A stretch of DNA of 42,486 bases from Oscillospiraceae bacterium (GTDB lineage: Bacteria; Bacillota; Clostridia; Oscillospirales; Oscillospiraceae): contig JAAWQM010000023.1 of the NCBI GenBank assembly GCA_022800525.1, positions 1-42,486 on the forward strand, given 5' to 3'. Of the stretch, positions 16,140 to 22,657 are shown in pieces (position 1 is the stretch's first letter; each line of letters begins with the position of its first letter). The notes under the pieces were generated by a model, which was not told the origin of the DNA, did not search any database, and saw nothing but the letters and a program-made list of their open reading frames with translations. The position numbers and the translations under genes are program-made.

Positions 16140-16183
16140 GTCCGGCGGCGCTCCTTTCCGCGGCGGTACCGCTGAGTGTGGGG

Positions 16184-16434
16184 TCAATCTGTTTCCTCCA
16201 GCAGGACAAACTCAATCTCATCCAGGTTCTCTGCGATGCTGGACCGCTTTCCCGCAGGCCGGAAGCCGTGCCGCCTGTACAGCCGCTCCGCCCCCCATTG
16301 TTTTCCAGAATCCACAGTGCAGGCCGCCCGGCGCATTTTTCCGGCGCGAACCGCAGCAGCCGCGTACCATAGCCTTTATTCTGACGGCCAGGCAGGACAT
16401 ACAGGTCTTCAATCAGGCTCCCCGTCAGGAAATA
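16184..16434 (-). pseudogene. Broken GNAT acetyltransferase gene
   Basis: The minus strand encodes the C-terminal half of a GNAT protein: LIEDLYVLPGRQNKGYG, then TRLLRFAPEKC and LWILENN, then after a shift ERLYRRHGFRPAGKRSS and FVLLEETD with a stop at 16184-16186. The frame breaks in a run of six C/G at 16291-16296; one extra base restores the alignment. The N-terminal half is missing and a stop precedes the remnant. It could be a degraded gene; a sequencing error at the homopolymer would explain the shift but not the lost N-terminus. Confidence 0.75.
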
Positions 16435-16558
16435 TCATGTCATTATAGCACAGATCAAACCGGATTGGTAGTCCGGATTGAAAAAACGTCAGTTTCCACG
16501 GAACAAACCTTGCAGGGGCGCGGCGCACCGGATAATATTACGGATCAGCCTGTACCAC

Positions 16559-17320
16559 TCACCGCATCCCGCTTGGCAGCTTCGGCCTGGAGGGCAGCAG
16601 CACCCGTCCGAAGCACACCATAGACCGTCCGCTGTCCCGGGGCAGCACCACGTCCGCGTCCGCCCTGTCCCGGTTCAGGGAAAACAGGTACACAATCCCC
16701 AGCTTGTCCCGGACGTACTGCTTGCACAGCATGTCCCCGTCCACGCAGAAGATCCCCACGTCCCCGTTGTTCAGGGGGTCCCGGTTGACGTAGGCGATGG
16801 ACCCGTCGTGAATGGTGGGCTCCATGGAATCCCCCTGAATGCGCACCGCGAAATCCGCTCCCGGCGGCACCTCTCCGGTGACGGCGATATAATCGAAGTC
16901 CTCGCCGAACACGGGAGCGGCGTACCCCGCCGCCGCCGGGCTGTGGTACAGGGGAATCTGCCGCGTCTCCTCCTCCGGAGGCTGCTCCGCCTCCAGCTCC
17001 GCCTGGCAGGCCGCAAGGCCCGTGGCCACCGCCCGCAGGGTCTGCTTCCCTGTGGAGCGCAGGGAGCGGTAGGTCTTCACCAATGTCTCCTCCTCCACCG
17101 AGCAGGTGAAGGCGGTGCCTTTGAAAGCGTCCTGGTACAAGTAGTTCGGCTCGATTTTCAGAATCTCGAACACACGCAGCAGGATATCCTCCCGCATGGC
17201 GTTCTGGCCGTTCTCATAGTTGCTGACCGCAGAGAGGCTGATGCCCAGCTTCTCCGCCAGTTCTCCCTGGGTGTAGCCCATCTCCTTCCGGCGGTCTCTC
17301 AATCGTTGTCCAAAGCTCAT
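16559..17320 (-). CDS. XRE-family repressor with S24 (LexA-like) autoprotease domain
   Basis: The 253-residue protein has an N-terminal helix-turn-helix (GYTQGELAEKLGISLSAVSNYE, about 15-37) and a C-terminal S24 peptidase domain with nucleophile Ser165 in GDSMEP and base Lys200 in DMLCKQY. An Ala-Gly pair at 131-132 (PAAAGYAAP) is a fitting self-cleavage site. This is the CI/HdiR layout: a repressor that cleaves itself when RecA is activated. The ATG at 17320 has AGGAGGG 9 bases upstream. It faces a divergent promoter at 17401, with dyads between the two, so autoregulation and control of the divergent transcript are likely. Confidence 0.92.
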   Translation of the reverse strand: MSFGQRLRDRRKEMGYTQGELAEKLGISLSAVSNYENGQNAMREDILLRVFEILKIEPNYLYQDAFKGTAFTCSVEEETLVKTYRSLRSTGKQTLRAVATGLAACQAELEAEQPPEEETRQIPLYHSPAAAGYAAPVFGEDFDYIAVTGEVPPGADFAVRIQGDSMEPTIHDGSIAYVNRDPLNNGDVGIFCVDGDMLCKQYVRDKLGIVYLFSLNRDRADADVVLPRDSGRSMVCFGRVLLPSRPKLPSGMR

Positions 17321-17350
17321 GGCTTCGCCCTCCTTTTTGGTGTTGTTTAT

Positions 17351-17379
17351 AGAATAAATGGAACAAGAAAAAAAGTCAA
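17351..17379 (-). promoter_or_regulatory. Promoter of the XRE-S24 repressor
   Basis: On the minus strand, TTGACT (17374-17379) and TATTCT (17351-17356) are 17 bases apart and lie just upstream of the repressor start. Confidence 0.65.
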
Positions 17380-17380
17380 C

Positions 17381-17420
17381 AGAAAATCTAAAATTTTCTC
17401 TTGACATCTCGAAACAGATG
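17381..17420. promoter_or_regulatory. Candidate operators between the divergent promoters
   Basis: Two dyads lie between the promoters: AGAAAAT-CTAAA-ATTTTCT (17381-17399, perfect 7-base arms) and CATCT-CGAAAC-AGATG (17405-17420), the second inside the plus-strand promoter spacer. They are the likely binding sites of the XRE-S24 protein; their sequences differ, so only one may be a true operator. Confidence 0.5.
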
Positions 17421-17429
17421 TGCTACTAT
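17401..17429 (+). promoter_or_regulatory. Divergent promoter facing the tRNA genes
   Basis: A near-consensus promoter: TTGACA (17401-17406), a 17-base spacer and TACTAT (17424-17429). It drives a transcript of about 200 bases that ends at the terminator 17609-17641. Confidence 0.75.
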
Positions 17430-17436
17430 ACCTCTT

Positions 17437-17641
17437 GCAAGGGACAGCGGCTCTGAAATTTATACGTCAAAAGAAAGGAGGCATGAAGTCCCTGGGCAAG
17501 ATCTGGTCTGTGCGGGCGGAGAATGTCCGCCTGTTTCGAAGAGGCTCTGCCGGCCGGCGCGCGGATGGACATGTGGTCCGCGCCATCAAGTCCAGCCCTC
17601 CCGGTATCAAAAAAAGCCGTGCCAACGGCACGACCTTTTTT
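17437..17641 (+). other. Short transcript divergent from the repressor, with a reading frame lacking a stop
   Basis: From the promoter at 17401 the transcript carries AAAGGAGG and an ATG at 17483, starting MKSLGKIWSVRAENVRLF. The predicted peptide is short and very basic. The frame has no stop before the terminator at 17609-17641; it stays open through the tRNA genes to 17905, which cannot be real coding. Either it is a small RNA, a non-stop mRNA, or a degraded gene. I do not recognise a family. Confidence 0.4.
17609..17641. terminator. Bidirectional terminator
   Basis: The stem is CGTGCC (17618-17623) with GGCACG (17627-17632), flanked by an A-run on the left and a T-run on the right. It can end both the plus-strand short transcript and the minus-strand tRNA transcript. 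Confidence 0.8.
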
Positions 17642-17644
17642 GAA

Positions 17645-17729
17645 TGGTGGGAGCGGGTGGATTCGAACCACCGAAGTCGAAGACAACAGATTTACAGTCT
17701 GCCCCCTTTGGCCACTCGGGAACGCTCCC
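17645..17729 (-). tRNA. tRNA-Tyr (GTA)
   Basis: The minus strand folds as an 85-base class II tRNA with a long variable arm and encoded CCA. The acceptor stem is GGGAGCG with CGCTCCC, the anticodon loop is CTGTAAA, and the T-arm is GGTTCGAATCC. The anticodon is GTA. Confidence 0.97.
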
Positions 17730-17769
17730 ATATGCAATTATCATGGCTGTCAGACTCAGGAGAAAAGGA

Positions 17770-17845
17770 TGGAGCTGGTAGACGGACTCGAACCCCCGAC
17801 CTGCTGATTACAAATCAGCTGCTCTACCAACTGAGCTATACCAGC
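17770..17845 (-). tRNA. tRNA-Thr (TGT)
   Basis: A 76-base cloverleaf with encoded CCA: the acceptor arm is GCTGGTA with TACCAGC, the D-arm is AGCTCAGTTGGTAGAGC, the anticodon loop is TTTGTAA, and the T-arm is GGGTTCGAGTCC. The anticodon is TGT. It lies 40 bases upstream of tRNA-Tyr in the same transcript. Confidence 0.97.
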
Positions 17846-17926
17846 ACGACTAGCGACGTGTTGTATAATAGCAGACTTTTCCCGATTTGTCAACCGAAAA
17901 TTTAAAAATTTTTGGAGGAAAATTTT

Positions 17927-18127
17927 TTGCGTATCGTACATAAGAGACACCGGGACGCCCAGCGGGCCTTCCCGGCGGCAAAGTGCGCCCTTTGCGGCGG
18001 GGAACTGTACCGGGGCGACGCCTGTTGGCGGCTCCATGGGCGGCTGGTCTGCGAGGACTGCGTGGTGCCCTGGCTGATGGACGGGCTGGCCCCCTGCCGG
18101 ATGCGGCTGAAGGAGGCGGGGCGATGA
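17927..18127 (+). CDS. Small zinc-ribbon-like protein
   Basis: A 66-residue protein with two CxxC knuckles, CALC (20-23) and CEDC (42-45), around GGELYRGDACWRLHGRLV. This would bind one zinc ion. The start is TTG at 17927 with GGAGGA 8 bases before it. It overlaps the next gene as ATGA. It is the first of three overlapping small genes. The family occurs as a hypothetical protein in related Clostridia; its role is unknown, and a phage origin is possible because the cassette sits beside tRNA genes. Confidence 0.75.
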   Translation: MRIVHKRHRDAQRAFPAAKCALCGGELYRGDACWRLHGRLVCEDCVVPWLMDGLAPCRMRLKEAGR

Positions 18128-18348
18128 CGCTGGCCCGCATGGCTGTGAGCTACCGCCACAGCGCCAGGCTGCTGTGGGAGCGGATCAAGGAGCTGAAGAA
18201 GGCGGAGGAGACTGCGGGTCCGGCGGAGAAGTCCAGGCTGGGCCAGCGCATCAAGGACCTGAACACCCTCTACCGGGAGACGCAGGAGACCGCGCGCTTT
18301 CTGGAGCGCTACTATGACGGGAGGTGCCGCCGCCGTGGCCGCAGGTAA
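18124..18348 (+). CDS. Small helical basic protein
   Basis: A 74-residue protein, mostly helical with heptad-like spacing (ARLLWERIKELKKAEETA, SRLGQRIKDLNTLYRETQET), ending in a basic GRCRRRGRR tail. I do not recognise a function. It starts inside the preceding stop (ATGA) and overlaps the next gene by 35 bases, so the three products are made together and may interact. Confidence 0.75.
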   Translation: MTLARMAVSYRHSARLLWERIKELKKAEETAGPAEKSRLGQRIKDLNTLYRETQETARFLERYYDGRCRRRGRR

Positions 18349-18643
18349 GCGCAGCGCGTCCATAAGCCGCAGGGACAACGAATTCTGGGGCGACATGGCC
18401 GCGTGGCAGATGGAGAACAGCGAGGACAACAGCGAGCAGCTCTCCCGCCTGCGCCGGAACATGCGCCGCGTGCGGCAGCAGGAGCTCACTCCGCGGCAGG
18501 CGGAGATGCTCCATCTCTACTACGACCTGGGTCTCAGCATCCCGCAGATCGCGGAGGAAAAGGGGCTGAATAAATCCACTGTCTCCCGAACTCTGGCGAG
18601 AGGACGGGAAAGATTGAAAAGGTACTTGCAATATAGCTTCTAA
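18314..18643 (+). CDS. Sigma-70 region 4-like helix-turn-helix protein
   Basis: The 109-residue protein ends in a sigma region 4 or LuxR-like HTH: LTPRQAEMLHLYYDLGLSIP, then QIAEEKGLNKSTVSRTLARG and RERLKRY. It has no region 2, so it cannot act as a complete sigma factor. The N-terminal 40 residues are low complexity and basic. Such short proteins occur in phage late-regulation modules and in Clostridial genomes; here it would regulate an unknown target. The ATG at 18314 has GGAG 10 bases upstream and overlaps the preceding gene. Confidence 0.82.
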   Translation: MTGGAAAVAAGKRSASISRRDNEFWGDMAAWQMENSEDNSEQLSRLRRNMRRVRQQELTPRQAEMLHLYYDLGLSIPQIAEEKGLNKSTVSRTLARGRERLKRYLQYSF

Positions 18644-18699
18644 TCTGGTAAACTTTCCAAATACAGGCGGAGCGCCGCCGGAAAAGGAGAGTATGAGGG

Positions 18700-19584
18700 A
18701 TGTTGAATACTGCGATGCACAGCAGCTGGGGCCGGATCACCCTGGCGGTGTTTGGAGCTTTCATTTATGCAGTTGGGATCAATCTGTTCGTCGTGCCCCT
18801 GGGCCTGATTACCAGCGGGGCGGTGGGCCTGTGCCAGCTGATCCGAAGCCTGATCATGAAGATGATGGGGATTGAGTCGATGACCTTTGACATAGCCGGC
18901 ATCCTCCTTTACATCTTCAATATTCCCATGTTTTTCATCGCCTACCGCTATATGGGGAAGATATTCTTCCGGAACACCCTGATCTGCGCCACGGCGTACA
19001 CGGTGTTCATGAGTATTATCCCCATTCCCGCCGCCCCCGTGGTGGACGACGTGCTCACCAGCTGCCTGATCGGCGGTGTGATCGCGGGCGTGGGCACGGG
19101 GCTGGCGCTGACCAGCGGCTGCTGCGGCGGCGGGCTGGACGTGCTGGGGCTGTTCCTGGTGAAAAAGGGCGTGAAAATCACCATCGGGCGGTTCACCCTG
19201 ATGTTCAATATCTGCCTGTTCCTGCTGTGCTGGGTGATGTACGACGTTCCCACCATGATCTATTCCGTGCTGAATACGATCTTCCTCACCATGGCCATTG
19301 ACCGGGCCCACCGGCAGAGCGTCACGGTTCAGGTGCTGATCTTCACCAAGAACGACATCACGGAGATGACCCAGTTCATCATGCAGAATCTCCACCGGGG
19401 CATCACCCGCTGGGAGGGCAACGGCGTCTACACCGGGGAGACCACCCATATTCTGTGCGTGTGCATGAACAAGTTCGAGATCGAGGACCTGCGGGAAGCC
19501 CTGCGGAAGATCGACCCCAAGGCGTTTTTCATTGTCCAGGAGGGCGTCCACGTCAGCAGCAATTTCGAGCGGCGGCTGTCATGA
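18700..19584 (+). CDS. YitT-family membrane protein (DUF161 and DUF2179)
   Basis: The 294-residue protein has about five to six membrane segments (12-215). These include the family motif LTSGCCGGGLDVLGLFLVKK and VPLGLITSGAVGL near the N-terminus. A cytoplasmic DUF2179 domain follows at about 215-290 (VLIFTKNDITEMTQFIMQ, YTGETTHILCVC). The transported compound is not established for the family. The ATG at 18700 is used; the next Met is at 18715. It ends in a strong terminator and is a single-gene unit. Confidence 0.92.
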   Translation: MLNTAMHSSWGRITLAVFGAFIYAVGINLFVVPLGLITSGAVGLCQLIRSLIMKMMGIESMTFDIAGILLYIFNIPMFFIAYRYMGKIFFRNTLICATAYTVFMSIIPIPAAPVVDDVLTSCLIGGVIAGVGTGLALTSGCCGGGLDVLGLFLVKKGVKITIGRFTLMFNICLFLLCWVMYDVPTMIYSVLNTIFLTMAIDRAHRQSVTVQVLIFTKNDITEMTQFIMQNLHRGITRWEGNGVYTGETTHILCVCMNKFEIEDLREALRKIDPKAFFIVQEGVHVSSNFERRLS

Positions 19585-19592
19585 CAGGGCGG

Positions 19593-19623
19593 GGCCGGGG
19601 AGCGTACGCTCCCCGGCCTTTTT
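19593..19623 (+). terminator. Terminator of the YitT gene
   Basis: A perfect 12-pair stem, GGCCGGGGAGCG with CGCTCCCCGGCC around a TA loop, then five T. Confidence 0.95.
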
Positions 19624-19677
19624 GCCGCCGTCGCGGCGCAGCCCTTGAGACACAGGCGCGCACTGTGAAAATCGATC

Positions 19678-19703
19678 TCCGCAGGCGGGGTTTTTCCTGC
19701 GGA
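19678..19703 (-). terminator. Hairpin downstream of the amidohydrolase
   Basis: TCCGCAGG (19678-19685) pairs with CCTGCGGA (19696-19703). On the minus strand GATCGATTTTC follows, a weak U-tract that also belongs to the recurring GAAATCAATTTT motif. Confidence 0.4.
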
Positions 19704-19704
19704 T

Positions 19705-20850
19705 TTACCCCACGACCCGCTTTCCATCCAGAATCACGGTCTCAACCCGGGAGCTGCTGACCATGGGATCGCCGTCGGCAATGACCACGTCGGCGTCCTT
19801 GCCAACCTCCAGGGAGCCCACGCGGTCCTCCACGCCCAGATGCTTCGCCGGATTGATGGTGATTGCCTGAAGCGCGGCGAATGGGTCCATGCCCGCCTTG
19901 ACAGCCAGTCCCGCGCACAGCGGCAGGAAATGCTGGGGAATCACCGAGTGATCGGTAATAATGCTGACCTGGAGTCCTGCCCGCGCCAGAATCCCTGGCG
20001 TATCAAAGGTCTTGTTGGCCAGCTCCAGCTTGCTGGCCCCGGTGAGGGTGGGCCCCACCGCCACCGGGTACCCCGCCCGGACCAGCTCGTCCACAATCAA
20101 ATGCCCCTCGGTGCAGTGCTCCAGCGTCAGCTTTACGCCGAACTCCCTGGCGATGCGGATGGCGGTGCAGATATCATCCGCACGGTGGGCGTGGGCCTTC
20201 AGAGGGATCTCGCCCTTCAGCACAGGGAGCAGCGCCTCTAGCTTCATATCGTACCTGGGCCGCTTGAGCGCGTCGTCCCCGGCGGCCGCCTTGCGCTCCA
20301 TATAGTCCCTGGCCTGGAACAGCATGTCCCGCAGCTTGGCGGCGGTGGTCATGCGGGCGGAGTCACCCTTTTCCCGGTAGCACCGCCTGGGGTTCTCCCC
20401 GAAAGCGCACTTCATGGCTACCGGATCCCGGAGCGCCATATCGTCCGCACAGCTCCCCCAGGTCTTGACGGCGAAGAAGGTGCCGCCCAGCACATTTGCG
20501 CTGCCCGGCCCTGTTCCCACCGTGGTCACGCCGCCCGCCAGCGCCTGGGCTACGGAGCGGTCCTGGGGATTGAAGCTGTCGATGCCCCGCAGCTGGGCGG
20601 AGACAATGTCCCCCATCTCATTGTAGTCCGCGCCGTCCCGGCCCATGCCGTAGCCGTCCAGTCCGAGATGGCTGTGGGCGTCCACAAAGCCGGGATAGAC
20701 CTGTTTCCCGGCGGCGTCCAGCACCTCCTCGCCGTCCAGCGGCGCCAGGCCCTGGCCGATGGCGGCGATCACGCCATCCCGCAGCGCAAGATCCGCCTGA
20801 TACGGGACGGGATGGATGCCGTCATGAATAATTCCGTTTTGAACGATCAT
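19705..20850 (-). CDS. Amidohydrolase-superfamily protein
   Basis: The 381-residue protein is a metal-dependent hydrolase with the beta-barrel signature GFVDAHSHLG (metal His59 and His61), further likely ligands in AHAHRADD and TLEHCTEGH, and the aspartate in IITDHSV. The C-terminal segment LGVEDRVGSLEVGKDADVVI is typical of the imidazolonepropionase-like branch. The substrate is unknown. AAGGAGG lies 8 bases before the ATG. No signal peptide is visible, so it is cytoplasmic. It stands alone, so context gives no hint of pathway. Confidence 0.9.
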   Translation of the reverse strand: MIVQNGIIHDGIHPVPYQADLALRDGVIAAIGQGLAPLDGEEVLDAAGKQVYPGFVDAHSHLGLDGYGMGRDGADYNEMGDIVSAQLRGIDSFNPQDRSVAQALAGGVTTVGTGPGSANVLGGTFFAVKTWGSCADDMALRDPVAMKCAFGENPRRCYREKGDSARMTTAAKLRDMLFQARDYMERKAAAGDDALKRPRYDMKLEALLPVLKGEIPLKAHAHRADDICTAIRIAREFGVKLTLEHCTEGHLIVDELVRAGYPVAVGPTLTGASKLELANKTFDTPGILARAGLQVSIITDHSVIPQHFLPLCAGLAVKAGMDPFAALQAITINPAKHLGVEDRVGSLEVGKDADVVIADGDPMVSSSRVETVILDGKRVVG

Positions 20851-21206
20851 GCTTCATGCCTCCTTCTTGAGTCATACCATTTATGTACCCCCTGGCGGGG
20901 GCGAGGCTCGCGCCTCATGCCTTCCTCTACTCTACCACGGGAACAGGCCGAACGCAAGAAAAAATCCAACATTCCCACCATCAGGAATACAGCGCCGTCA
21001 CCGTGTGAAGCTCCAGGAAATGCAGGCGTGCGCAGAAGGCGGTCGAAATTCTTTTTGGCACTTTTTCTTTCAAGAAAAGTACTGTTTCCAAATTTTCAAT
21101 CCGGAAACAGTACTTTGAATTCAAGACGCTTTTCTCGCCGCCGCAAGCGGCGGCAACCGCAAAACATGGCATATATTACTTCCGATCTTTCGGTTCGGAA
21201 GTAATA
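20851..21206. other. Gene-free region with structured repeats
   Basis: No gene is supported in these 356 bases. There is a perfect 14-pair stem, AAAGTACTGTTTCC (21076-21089) with GGAAACAGTACTTT (21103-21116), a GCCGCCGCAAGCGGCGGC hairpin (21137-21154), and a GGCACTTTTTC...GAAAAGT stem of the same kind as in the long intergenic repeats. The right side ends in the terminator of the YyaL-like gene. Confidence 0.6.
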
Positions 21207-21207
21207 T
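21173..21207 (-). terminator. Hairpin at the end of the YyaL-like gene
   Basis: ATATTACTTCCGA (21173-21185) pairs with TCGGAAGTAATAT (21195-21207), a perfect 13-pair stem whose right arm overlaps the stop codon. No long U-tract follows. Confidence 0.5.
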
Positions 21208-22376
21208 CACACCGCCGCGCCCTCTGGGGAGAGCTGCCGTGAGAGCTGGACCAGGTCCTCCGCCTCAGTCTGGCGTACCCCGTCCCGGCAGAGATACAGC
21301 CGCAGCCCCTCCTCTGGGACAGGGAGATCCCGGACACAGGGCGCGGCGTTTTCCAGTCCCCGGCTGTTGCCGCGGGTCTTGGCCAGCACGGCCAGCCGGT
21401 ACTCCTCCCCCACATGGGCCAGCCATCCGGGGACCTCCCGGGCGGCGCACACCAGCTCCTGCCGGGGCCACAGCTCCTCCACCATGCCCAGCAGGCCCAG
21501 ACCGTCCAGCGACTCCCGTCCCTCTCCGGCCAGCCATTCCAACTGCTGGCGGGCCATGCCCCGCCAGGGGCCGGCGGCGTTCAGCCGCGCCAGCATGGAC
21601 AGCGCCAGCGCCGCCGCGCCGCACCCCTCGGCAGCGCAGCACTCGTAGAAGCCGCCCCGTTGGTCCTGGAAGATACTTGCCATCCGGCCTGCCAGCCCCT
21701 CCGCCTCCCGCAGGCAGGAGACGGAAAAACCGGCCTCATACAGCTCCGCCAGCGCCCAGCACAGGAAGCCGTAATCCGCCAGCCGCCCCTCCTCCATGGG
21801 CGTGCGGTTCCGCCAGCGGCGCCACAGCCGTCCATTGGACTGGGTCAGCCGGGTCTTCAGAAACAGCCGCGCCTCCTGGGCCGCCCGCAGGTAGGTCTCT
21901 TCCCCCAGCACCCGGTACGCCTTGGAGAGCGCGGCAACCATCTGGGCGTTCCAGGCGGTGGAGACCGTGTCGTCCCCGGTGCGGGCAAAGCATCCTCCGG
22001 CCAGCCGCAGCTCCTTCATCGCGCCGTCCAGCATACCGCAGGCCGTCTCCCGGTATACGGGCCGCCCCGTCTGGGCGTAAGCCTCCAGGTTTGCGTAGGC
22101 CAGCAGGGCGCTGTCCGTCCGGCCCCGCCGCTCCAGTGCCGCCTCCGCCATGCCTCTGGCCCAGCCGTCCGCCCCCCGGCGGGCGTACTCCAGCAAAAAC
22201 AGCACAGTACCCGCCTCCTGTTCTCCGGACAGCCCCTGGAAGCCGCCTTTTTCCCAGTCAAACCGCTCCCGCAGCTCCGCCGCCGCTACGCCCGGCAGCT
22301 CCCGGCTGAGTCCCGCCTTGGGGTCCCAGTCCTGCCACAGATGGCGGTGATACTCCATCTCCAGTGTTTTGTCCAT
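21207..22376 (-). CDS. YyaL/DUF255-family protein without thioredoxin domain
   Basis: The 389-residue protein matches the helical (alpha/alpha-barrel-like) C-terminal part of YyaL/SPATA20 proteins: DDTVSTAWNAQMVAALSKAY, YLRAAQEARLFL, GRLADYGFLCWALAELYEAG and QRGGFYEC. Full-length members have a thioredoxin-fold DUF255 domain of about 170 residues first; here the protein begins at the barrel after a short leader. The ATG at 22376 has GGAGG 9 bases upstream, and the region before it is intergenic, so this is a true short form and not a clipped call. Function of the family is unsettled. Confidence 0.8.
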   Translation of the reverse strand: MDKTLEMEYHRHLWQDWDPKAGLSRELPGVAAAELRERFDWEKGGFQGLSGEQEAGTVLFLLEYARRGADGWARGMAEAALERRGRTDSALLAYANLEAYAQTGRPVYRETACGMLDGAMKELRLAGGCFARTGDDTVSTAWNAQMVAALSKAYRVLGEETYLRAAQEARLFLKTRLTQSNGRLWRRWRNRTPMEEGRLADYGFLCWALAELYEAGFSVSCLREAEGLAGRMASIFQDQRGGFYECCAAEGCGAAALALSMLARLNAAGPWRGMARQQLEWLAGEGRESLDGLGLLGMVEELWPRQELVCAAREVPGWLAHVGEEYRLAVLAKTRGNSRGLENAAPCVRDLPVPEEGLRLYLCRDGVRQTEAEDLVQLSRQLSPEGAAV

Positions 22377-22603
22377 CTCTCTCATCCTCCCCGTTGTTTT
22401 CGAAAAAAGCCTTTTCTGTGGATAGTATGGGCAGAACGGCGAAAAAAGATGAAAGCGCCCGGCTGTCAAATAGCGGCAGCCCGGACGCGGAATTTCCCAT
22501 ACAGCTCCATCCATTCCCTGGGTTGAAAATTGATTTCCCTGAGTTTTCCCAAAGCTGGTTGATTTTGCTGTGCGGGCGCGCTATACTTTTTTGAAGGAAC
22601 GGA

Positions 22604-22648
22604 CAGGCCCCAGCCTTTGCCGGGCAAACCGGCGGAGGCTGGGGCCTG
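22604..22648 (-). terminator. Long hairpin after the SpoVAF-like gene
   Basis: A 12-pair stem, CAGGCCCCAGCC (22604-22615) with GGCTGGGGCCTG (22637-22648), begins 9 bases after the stop. No U-tract follows immediately on the minus strand. Confidence 0.55.
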
Positions 22649-22657
22649 AAATTGTCA

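Noticed and set aside
12579-16175. Very long open frame on the plus strand through the kinase, regulator and lipoprotein genes
   Set aside because: It is antisense to three well-supported genes in GC-rich DNA, where long antisense frames arise by codon bias. No domain is recognisable.
17483-17905. Reading frames with RVDSNHRSRRQ and RTRTPDLLI through the tRNA genes
   Set aside because: These are classic translated tRNA artefacts.
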